From Pseudorasbora parva (taxonomy: Eukaryota > Chordata > Actinopteri > Cypriniformes > Gobionidae): a stretch of 64,000 bases of DNA. The notes beneath the pieces were generated by a model that saw only the letters and a list, made by a program, of their open reading frames with translations, did no database searches and had not been told where the DNA came from. Both the position numbers and the translations under genes were made by a program. The stretch lies in the NCBI RefSeq assembly GCF_024679245.1, contig NC_090176.1:25985546-26049545 (forward strand), given 5' to 3'. This document shows, piece by piece, positions 55,016-64,000 of this stretch (the stretch's first letter is position 1; each line of letters opens with the position of its first letter).

Positions 55016-56399
55016 GACAACCAGCAAAATAAACTCAACCCATGAATAAATCACAAATTTCAGAAAATTCACATTGTGCCTTTCATGTTACCTTTACTCA
55101 TAGTGTTATTCTAGAAAATTATAGACTACTCATGATTTTGAAATATTCAACTTTTTTAGGGTGTCCATCATTTAGGTGGTATTTTTTTGCAGCATGCCAA
55201 TATTTATTGTGCCCTTTCATAATCATGACAGACTGATAAACAGCAACTGACAAATTGTTTAAAATTCCATTTTCTTTTCTGTTTTACATAGTGCCAATAC
55301 TAATTATTGTGTTAATGTATGTGGTAATATTTTATGCTCTGTTTAATCATAATAAGCATGTTTCCTATTATACAATGAATATTTTTTATATGTGTGCATG
55401 ACTTCATTCCAAAAACTGTGTTTATTATTATATGCGTCCCATTACATTTCAGTTGCCATTGAATATGCTGTACTGGTACCTCGAATTAAACAACTCTTAC
55501 CTCTCCACTTGTATGTCTCCGATTGTGTTTGATTAATGTGATCTGTTTTGCATTAGACAAAACAGATCAACAAATGTAAGTTCTTTATTATTCAAATACC
55601 GTATGTAGTTCTCGGCGCCATGTGGTTTTCCTTGTTTATTGAGCAATCTAACATTTTAATCGATAGAGTTATTGTTTGATTTGCCACTTTCATTTGTGAT
55701 GAATTTGAGAAAAGGATTAAAAACATCACAATTGAACCCTGTGCATCTGTTGTAGGCAACACCATTGATCTTTCTAACGCTAGATGGCAGCAGTGTTTTG
55801 TGAGGAGGTTACATTGCTTTGTAAGTACATTGCTAAATTTTGGTGATGGGGCGCTGTCTCGCTCTCCATCAGTCCTTCTTAAAAAGTATACTTGTGAAGA
55901 TTAAAGCAACATTAACCCTTATTAAAATACATAATCGGTATTAAATATTTATTCTTATGTCAGTTTTGTAATATTTAACTTCTACATTATGGCATTTACA
56001 TGATACATTTTGGGTGTTAATGTGACCACATAATATTAAATACTTATCTTTAAAATAAAAAATTAAATTGTACAATTTCAAAATATATGTTTATAAAATG
56101 TATACATTATATAATATCTAATATTTATTTTGTCTTGGAAAAAAGGAGCCTGTGAAAGATATCAGACAATGACCTCTAATATTTCTTCTCGCTACGCCAT
56201 GCACATACAAATCAGTAGATTAAAGTATCAGTCAGTCTGAATCAGAAGGACACCATACATGCTTTGAATCCTTTCTCTTTGAAATCTCTGAGCTCACACA
56301 GTCAAGGACGATAAGATTTGTAAGCCTGCAAACAACTGACTTTAGTTTTTATTAGAACTGTACAATGTAATATTTGTTATTATCTAATTTGATGATAGA
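55016..56399. other. trim45 3' flank
   Basis: Untranslated and intergenic AT-rich DNA. No gene is recognised. Confidence 0.5.
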
Positions 56400-57092
56400 T
56401 TTTCAAATGAAGTGGTCTTTTCATCTTAATACACCATCGTGGACCATCCCAAAATTTTACAAAATGTCTTGGTATGCTGAAACATTAAGAGTTTCTTGAC
56501 TGGAACTAACGGGCTCAACCCAACCCCTGAAAAACAACCCCACACCATAACCCAATCCCCCCCCCCCCCCCCCCCACACACACACCCCCATCCAACAAAC
56601 TTTACACTTGGCACATTGAGCCAGGCAAGTACTGTTCTCCTGGCAACCGCCAAACCCAGACTCGTCTATCCCATTGACAGAGAAGCATGATTCATCAGAA
56701 CACGTCTCCACTGCTCTAGAGTCCAGTGGTAGCGTGCTTTACACCACTGCATCCGCCGCTTTGCATTGCACTCTGTGATGTAAGGCTTGGATGCAAACCC
56801 ATTCCATGAAGCTCTCTACACACTGTTCTTGAGCTAATCTGAAGGCCACATAAAGTTTGGAGGTCATTATATATTGACTCTGTGTGCCTCGGCATGCGTT
56901 GACCCTGCTCTGTGATTTTGGGTGGCCTACCACTTTGTGGCTGAGTTGCTGCTGTTCCCAATTGCTTCCAATTTGTTATAATACAACAGTTGGTGAGGAA
57001 ATTTTACGAATGGACTTATTGCACAGGTGCAGCAGCCTATCACTCTACCACACAATTAATTGAGCTCCTGAGAGTGACCCACTCTTTCACAA
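56400..57092 (-). mobile_element. Tc1/mariner fragment, decayed, minus strand
   Basis: Minus-strand frames hold a Tc1 helix-turn-helix region (SGRPPKITEQGQRMPRHTES near 56880, SSRTVCRELHGMGLH near 56820) and a transposase piece (SDESCFSVNGIDESGF near 56690, then a glycine run where a C/G homopolymer has expanded). Its 5' end lies to the right, up to about 57092, where the next element begins. The C-terminal half beyond the first catalytic Asp is missing. Confidence 0.75.
56556..56576. repeat. Poly-C tract
   Basis: An almost pure C run of about 20 bases inside the Tc1 fragment. Its length is likely unreliable in sequencing. Confidence 0.85.
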
Positions 57093-58395
57093 ATGTTCAG
57101 TTTTCAGTTATGCACTCAATACTTGGTCGGGAATCCTTTTGCAGAACTGACTGCTTCATTCTGACGTGCTGTGCTTTAACACAGACCCACATGGAGTAAG
57201 GACCTGCTTCAGCAGGGGTGTAGGACACAGCGTAGGAGCCATCACTGTTATCCACCACAGACGCCTCCACAGAGCTGTAATCCACAGAGGGAAAAACACA
57301 CTCGTGAACGGCGTGGCATGGAGGCGACCTGTGGCACTGCTGAGGTGTTATGGAGGCCCAGGATGCTTTGATAGCAGCCTTAAGCTCATCCAGAGTGTTG
57401 GGTCTTGCGTCTCTCAACTTTCTCTTCACAATATCCCACAGATTCTCTATGGGGTTCAGGTCAGGAGAGTTTGCAGGCCAATTGAGCACAGTAATACCAT
57501 GGTCAGTAAACCATTTACCAGTGGTTTTGGCACTGTGAGCAGGTGCCAGGTCATGCTGAAAAACGAAATCTTCATGTCCATAAAGCTTTTCAGCAGATGG
57601 AAGCATGAAGTGCTCCAAAATCTCCTGATAGCTAGCTGCATTGACCGTGCCCTTGATAAAACACAGTGGATCAACTCCAGCAGCTGACATGGCACCCCAG
57701 ACCATCACTGACTGTGGGTACTTGACACTGGACTTCAGGCATTTTGGCATTTCCTTCTCCCCAGTCTTACTCCAGACTCTGGCACCTTGATTTCCGAATG
57801 ACATGCAAAATGTGCTTTCACCCGAAAAAAGTACTTTGGACCACTGAGCAGATTAGAGCCAAAAGTGACCTCGGGAATGCGGCACCTGTAGCCCATTTCC
57901 TGCACACTTTTTCCTTCCCACAGACTTCCCACTGAGGTGCCTTGATACAGCACTCTGGGAACAGCCTATTGGTTCAGAAATGTCTTTCTGTGTCTTACAC
58001 TCTCGCTCGAGGGTGTCAATGATGGCCTTCTGGACAGGGTCGGGTCGGGTCGGCAGTCTTACCCATGATTGCGGTTTTGAGTAATGAACCAGGCTGGGAG
58101 TTTTTAAAAGCCTCAGGAATCTTTTGCAGGTGTTTAGAGTTAATTAGTTGATTCAGATGATTAGGGTTAATAGCTAGTTTAGAGAAACATTTCATGATAT
58201 GCTAATTTTTTGAAATAAGAATTTTCAATTCGTGAGCTGTATGCCAAAATCCTCAGTATTAAAACAATAAAAGACCTGAAATATTTCAGTTGGTGTGCAA
58301 TGAATCTAAAATATATGAAAGTTTAATTTTTATCATTACATTATGGAAAATAATGAACTTTTATCACATATGCTAATTTTTTGAGAAGGACCTGT
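57093..58395 (-). mobile_element. Tc1/mariner element carrying a captured trim45 filamin exon
   Basis: The minus-strand frame at 57097-57804 encodes Tc1 transposase residues (FQHDLAPAHS, WPANSPDLNPIENLWD, LDELKAAIKASW). It then passes in frame into 38 residues of the TRIM45 filamin repeat, and ends in a tail from the normal transposase 3' region. The captured DNA is 57163-57308. Of the DD34E residues, the second Asp and the Glu are present, but the first (expected SDES) is SGES at about 57830, so the transposase looks inactive. Frames upstream are broken. The right end carries TATGCTAATTTTTTGAGAAGGACCTGTA near 58370-58395, typical of this Tc1 family. The left inverted end is missing, cut at the junction with the neighbouring fragment. 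Confidence 0.85.
57163..57308 (-). other. Captured trim45 fragment (splice acceptor plus most of exon 4)
   Basis: The reverse complement of 54379-54524 apart from two substitutions. It includes intronic DNA and the AG acceptor, so it was copied from genomic DNA, not mRNA. It lacks the exon 4 donor. It replaces or splits the normal transposase end between CCACGCCG and the segment leading to GCAAAAGGATTCCCGACC. Confidence 0.93.
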
Positions 58396-58521
58396 ACACA
58401 CATAACCCATAACCTGATTTTGCATTCTCCCTTTCCTGTTTACATAAGGAATATTCATATTGTGAAATTAAGTCCCCCATACATATCACAGAAAATATAG
58501 ATATAATTTATGGAAATATAG

Positions 58522-58600
58522 ATTTACATTTACATTTACATTTACATTTAATCATTTAGCAGACGCTTTTATCCAAAGCGACTTACAAAAAAGGGGAGAG
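58522..58600 (-). mobile_element. SINE/LINE 3' tail, minus strand
   Basis: A (TTTACA)n tail is followed by AGCAGACGCTTTTATCCAAA and GCGACTTAC, the reverse complement of the tail at 54140-54236. Confidence 0.75.
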
Positions 58601-59039
58601 TAATAGAAGCAACGAAACAGACAAGGCCAACAACCTGTAAGAGTTGTAAGAAATATTAATTAATTAGCACAGTACACAATTATTTTTTATTTTTTATTTT
58701 TTATTTTTTTAAGACATCTACAACAAAAACTCACGTACGCAAAATGCCGAACACTCGATTTTGATAGCTATGATAACAAACAAAGATGGAAACTAATTTT
58801 ACAACACATGTAAACTAGGGCTATTAATAATTATTAAAAAAAAAGTCTAGGATGTTGATCCACATGTCCTAGGCAAAATCATGGTCACTCACACATAATC
58901 TAAATGATCAATTCAATATATTTTGATTGATAGATATAAAAGTAGCATTATATATAGTTTGCATTTCAGAGAAGAATCTCAAAGAATCTATTATGCATAT
59001 AAGGTGCTAAAATATATATATATGCATTAATCATAGAGT

Positions 59040-60005
59040 TTGACAGTGTATATCACAGATTCAAGCTTCTCTGGGGGAAGGGTCTGTTTCACTGATGCCA
59101 TGACCTGGAATCTAAATGGCTGTTGGATAGGAAGAGATGTAGAAAAGTGTGTCATTATATCTTGGTGTATGGTGAAGAACATGCTCAATGTTTTGGCAGG
59201 TGCAGGCCTAGTTCGCCGTTCTTGTAATCAACATGTTGGGAAAATTGGGTGCAGGAAAATTACTATGGTAAGGCGACTTGGTCATAGTATCTCTGAAATG
59301 GCAAGGCTTGTGGGTTGCTCCCGGTCAGCAGTGGTGAGAATTTAGCAACAGTGGATGAGGGATCTAGGGACAAACCACAAACTGATGGTGTTGGGCTCCA
59401 AAGACTCATCGATGCACAAGAGCAACAAAGGCTAACCTGTCTGGTCCAAGTCAACAGAAAGTCTACTGTGGCATAAGTCACACAAAATTTTTATGGTTAT
59501 GGAAAGAGAATGTGTGAAAGAGAAACACATTCAATGTGATCACACCACAGTGCATCAGTGCCTGTCATGACCCCTGTCCACAATCGAAAGTTGTGGACTA
59601 AATTTGATACTTCCTAGACATTGTTGCAGACCAGGTACACCCCTCCATGATGATGGTGTTCCCTGGTGGATGTGACCTCTTTCAGCAGGATAATGCACTC
59701 TGCCACACCGCACACATTGCTCAGCAACGGTTTGAGGAACATGATGAATTCCAGGTGTTGTCCTGGCCTCCAAATTCCCCGGATCTCAATCCAATTAAGC
59801 ATCTATGGGATGTACCAGGTTCAATCCGTGGCGGCTCCACCTCTCAACCTACAGGACTTGAAGGATCTGCTGCCAATGTCTAGGTGCCAGATTCAACAGG
59901 ACACCTTTAGAGGTCTTGTAGAGTCCGGGTAAACAGGTCAGCGCTTTTTTGGAAGCACAACCAACAGCTTATTAGGGAGGTAGTCATAATTTTTTGGCTC
60001 ATCAT
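59040..60005 (+). mobile_element. Tc1/mariner element, decayed
   Basis: Plus-strand pieces include a helix-turn-helix region (GHSISEMARLVGCSRSAVVRI near 59280) and transposase blocks (VFPGGCDLFQQDNALCHTAH, QRFEEHDEFQVLSWPPNSPDLNPIKHLWD near 59660-59810). Stops and a central deletion are present. The right end reads TAGTCATAATTTTTTGGCTC. Related to the family at 1587-2708 but distinct. Confidence 0.8.
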
Positions 60006-61254
60006 GTTAGCCTACATACAGCATCACTCAGTTGTAAAATAATAATATGGCTGCTATATGTCATCCAGAAGACGTCACTAATGATGTGCATCGTTAAACT
60101 CGTTGCCTGTTTTCCAGAGACCTCGTATTCCTCGGTGTGCGCTTTTTCTGTGAACGCCTTTATGTAATCCTCATGGGCTTGAGAGCCGCACGCTATCATA
60201 TCTGTTGATATTGGATGCACTCAGTCATCCAGCTGCCTCCTCTTCTCATTGCATTTGTCATCTCTCTTTCTAAAACGCATTGTCTTGTTTGGCAGTGTTT
60301 ACCTCTACAAGCTCCTCTCTGTCTACACTTCATTTATCATTCACATTTGAGGTCTAAAACATTATTCTCTTGCTCTTGTTATTTTTTCTCCACATGCCCT
60401 TTTGTAAATTGCTCTGTCTGATGTAGACACTCTGCTTTTACCGTATTCATTAGTATGTGACTACAGTCTGCCTCAGATCTCTAATCTCCCATCAATCCCT
60501 TGCAAGGTGAGAACTCTTCCTCACCTGTCAGCATCATGTCATGTCACGGTGCCAAGACCAGATTGTTGTGACAAAGCTAGACAACCCAGGCTAAAAGCTT
60601 CTTTATCGTGCCCTCAAAAGCACTGAAGGGAAGAATAACATGCCGGAGGATTTTGAATCCGGGACTGTGTTGCGACTGAATTATTCAGTTGGATTAGTTA
60701 ACATTAGCAGTTTGTCAATAATTCATTCACCAGGAGAAATGTGGTTTCCAGGACAACTTGCATAACATTGTTAAGTCCCCTTTGGGCAACTCTTATATTT
60801 TTAGTAACAGAGCTAGATATGCTCACTTACAAAATTAAAGAGATGGGAGTTTAAAACAAAAAAGCACCTTATAAAGGGGACGTGATGCATATGTAATCTA
60901 CATTACTGGTTGATCATATAATAAACCAAGTTTAAGTTGTAAACTTTAATTGTATCCATGCGTTGAGGCAGCGTTCTCTTTTACTACCTGTATAAGTTCA
61001 AGATGCAGCTGTGGTCTAATTTTTGCAATTTCAAAAAAAAAAGTGATCAAGTCAGTTATAAAAATGAACACTTAATACCGCACACCCTATTTAGTGAGTC
61101 ATTAATACAGTAATAAAGTTCTTAGCTATCAAAAATTGCTGGCAAAGAATGTACCCTTTGCTGAAGGTGGGGGGATTTTGGTGTTTACTTTCATTTGGAA
61201 CACCACTACAAATTGCGTCCCCTTCTCAGAGTGCCCTTCAAGGGTGCAAAAGCA
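60006..61254. other. Intergenic, no gene seen
   Basis: No coding exon or RNA gene can be supported on either strand. Confidence 0.5.
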
Positions 61255-61262
61255 CTGTTTGG

Positions 61263-62358
61263 CAGGGGTGGTAAGTAATCAAGTAAAAATACTTTGATAC
61301 TTTACTTAAGTATTTTTTTCGGGGATCTGTACTTTACTTGAGTATATTTTATTTGCATCTACTTTTACTCTTACTCCACTACAATATTAAAGGCAAAGTT
61401 TACTTTTTACTCCAATACATTTCCCCATGCCCGCTCCAAGTATTAAGTATTTATTACATTTGATTTCCAAACTGGTCTGGTCGGTCATGGATGATCCAGT
61501 CGGGTATAGACTTGGAAAAGCTGACAAGTCAGGTTTGCCACACTAACGTTAGCTCAGTGTTTCCTCAGCTTTTTTATTTTGCGGCACAGTATTTACTATG
61601 AAAACATCAGTAACATTTTACAATACAGGTACACTATTATAATTCATGCCTAACTAATGCACAGATAATCATGAGTTAATGTATTACTAATGAAGAACTA
61701 AACCATTTATTAATGATTGTTGCATCAGCAACTAATGAACATTCTCTATGATTAATAGATTAAGTAATTTATGAATTGCTATTGACATCATTAATTCCCT
61801 AATAACATATTACATTAACTAATAATGTAAATTCATGTATTCAAAGCCATGCATTCCGACTCTCAGTTGTCTGTTTAATTATTCATTAATCATAACAATT
61901 GGCAAAATTATATTATGACTTTACTTGTTGAGGCACATGACTATTAATTTTGAAATAGTTAATAGTATCTTGCTCCTCATCTGTTTTATGGAGCTAATGT
62001 TATGGAACATGTCTATTTTAAGTTTAACCCCTATACTGCCTTAAGGTGCTTCATTGTCTCTTATTAATTGCAAATCTAACAAATTCTTAACTGCAGTATC
62101 TAATCTTATAATTTGTTCAATTAAAGCATTGCATATCAGTCCCAAAAGATTTTATCTGCTTAATTATTGATATTTACAGTTAATTTGAATATTTACTTTT
62201 TACTTTCGGTACTTGAGTACATTTTAAATCTGATACTTTTCTACTTTTACTCAAGTGATGTTTGAATGGAGGACTTTCTACTTTTACTGGAGTATTTTTT
62301 TATTTAGGTATATATACTTTCACTCGAGTATAACTTTTGAGTACTTTTACCACCTCTG
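61263..62358. mobile_element. hAT nonautonomous element, 1096 bp, with exact 8-bp target duplication
   Basis: The ends CAGGGGTGGTAAGTAATC and CAGAGGTGGTAAAAGTACTC (reverse complement of the right end) form terminal inverted repeats. The 8-mer CTGTTTGG lies directly outside both (61255-61262 and 62359-62366). Eight-bp duplications are the hAT hallmark. The inside is AT-rich with repeated TACTTTTACT words near both ends and no transposase. Confidence 0.9.
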
Positions 62359-62465
62359 CTGTTTGGACTTTCGTATAGAACCTCCGCACAAGTAGTAGGC
62401 TATCCAGGTACTTTTCGCCTACTATTTTATGAATACTACTCGGTTCACATACTGTTTTTCGCGTA

Positions 62466-63165
62466 GTCAGTGTTGGAGAGAACATGTACAGTAACAGTGC
62501 TATGTAAATTAATTACAAAATAAATGTAACTGTAATCCATTACAGTTACTGAAAAAAATTGTGTAATTAAATTACAGTTACTTATTCAAATATGAATGAT
62601 TACGAAGGGAATATTTTCTAAAACAACCTAGGTTATAGGTTGTTGAAAAATGAATTTTTTGCTTTGCCTACTTTTGATGTGCACAATCCCTCCTGACATT
62701 TAAAAGCTGTTTAGTAAAGTGATGCTGGTGCTTTTGATTGGCTCTCTTGTTTGAATTTGCAGCGCAAATGTCCACATTACCACTTAAAGCTTATAGACTA
62801 CAACCTGTCTGAGCGTTGCCACAATGGCAAGTGATAAAAAACGTTCCAGTGCTGGAAATAAAATAAAAAAATCACTTCATCCTGAAATATGTGTTTAACC
62901 TCAGAATGACCTCAAAGTAAAAAGAGGTGCTAAATTCAGATTTTGTGGTAGCTGTGCTTTTAAATGAAATTATTATAATCTCAGTTTAAGTGATGAAGGA
63001 TTTTGAAAGTCTGACTAATCATTGTAATTTACCCTGCCTGGTTTAAATGTTTGAAAATTAAAAGAAATAGAAAAGTAATCAAAAAGTATATCAAATGTGA
63101 TCAGTTACACTACACTATATTTTAATTAGGGTAACTTTTAACATTTCCAAAGTAACCTTCCCAAC
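62466..63165. mobile_element. hAT-like MITE, sister of the element at 20391-21481
   Basis: It begins CAGTGTTGGAGAGAAC and ends AAAGTAACCTTCCCAACA. Long stretches match the parp4 copy A insertion in order (CATTACAGTTACTGA-type start, TGCCTGGTTTAAATGTTTG, ATCAGTTACA, AGTAACCTTCCCAA). Confidence 0.7.
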
Positions 63166-64000
63166 ATATATGCATATAAAGAAGTAGGCATATTCGGACG
63201 CAGGGACGTCTTTATGAGTGAGTCACTGAATCATTCACTCAGCTAATTCACTCCAAAACCACGATTCATTCAAGCATCATTCATTCTGTGTGTTGCAAAA
63301 GTTGATTATTGGCTTCTTTGGACACAGTAGTAACCGGCATTTGTGCCCAAAAACATGTAAGTAATATGAACCTCTTCTTTAACAAACTGTTAAAGATACA
63401 GCTGTGCTGCTTTTCTTCATTGTGTGATGCTGACTAATTATTTCATTACAGTCAAAGAAAAACATTTGAGGTATTTCTCCATAACCTATTGTTTTATGGG
63501 TTTATATGACTCAGATGTGATTATATTGTTTAGTGGAACTGTTATTGTTTATAGTTTAACCTAGATTTCTCCATGGGTATCTGTAAGAAGATATTTTTTG
63601 CTCCCTTCTCACTGCCTTTTTTTTTTTTTTTTTTAGCATTTTGGGGCAGTGCTGTGTCACCTCATTAACTAGAATGTCAGATACAGTCACCCTTATCTAC
63701 ATTTATTGGTGACAGGATATGCAATTGACAGCCGCTTTGGTCTTGTGGAACCAATCAACTCACCCTTGCCTGGAATTCTCAAGGTTGAAGCTGTATCCCA
63801 TTCATTTGCTTGCTGAGTTTAAACTGTTATCATTCACCATTCCTCAGTTCAAAGTCTCAGAACACATCCTGACTTATTATGCAGGCCCACTGGAGGATGG
63901 TCTCAGTCTCACCTCTACTGCTCTTAAAGTAATAGATACACCTTTCAGTCATCCGTTTCCTCTCCTTTTCCCTGTATCTCCGTCCTCTTTTTGCCTTCAC
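63166..64000. other. Window end, no gene seen
   Basis: No supported coding exon. A T-run lies near 63618-63637. A neighbouring gene could begin beyond the window. Confidence 0.4.

Overview
The window is vertebrate, almost certainly teleost and probably cyprinid-like, genomic DNA. It has long spliced genes, AT-rich introns, (TG)n/(AT)n microsatellites and many fish-type DNA transposons (Tc1, hAT-like, PIF-like) plus LINE/SINE pieces. Exon models were built by hand from reading frames, splice sites and family knowledge, with no database search.

Layout. (1) 398-3338, minus: a two-exon CALHM-family channel gene with a Tc1 element in its intron. (2) 3573-20399, plus: parp4 copy A (vault poly-ADP-ribose polymerase), head to head with the CALHM gene; 33 coding exons, 1653 aa. 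(3) 22290-37017, plus: parp4 copy B, a tandem duplicate; 34 coding exons, 1932 aa. (4) 40615-43209, plus: vtcn1 (B7-H4), 5 coding exons, 279 aa. (5) 44330-55015, plus: trim45, 6 coding exons, 584 aa. (6) 55016-64000: no gene recognised, mostly transposons. vtcn1 next to trim45 matches the order known in human.

The two parp4 copies keep BRCT, PARP regulatory and catalytic (H-Y-E), VIT, VWA and C-terminal vault-interacting regions. Coding exons 1-28 and the last three exons are nearly identical, many introns included. The block between (intron 28, the end of exon 29, and exon 30) is strongly diverged in length and sequence. Each copy carries private insertions: a LINE, a Tc1 and an hAT-like element in A; a SINE-like tail and three MITE-like elements in B. 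This looks like an older tandem duplication homogenised in patches by gene conversion, with one fast-diverging low-complexity segment left out.

The most unusual single object is at 57093-58395. A decayed Tc1 transposase gene on the minus strand carries a 146-bp, nearly perfect copy of trim45 genomic DNA (the end of intron 3 plus almost all of exon 4, filamin repeat). It is joined in frame to the transposase and lies about 2.8 kb from its source exon. Other notable points are the new stop codon of parp4 copy A, which appears to lie in the end of an inserted hAT-like element, a perfect 127-bp inverted repeat inside a LINE, a B7-H4 C-type Ig domain lacking one canonical cysteine, and a very cysteine-rich CALHM intracellular loop.
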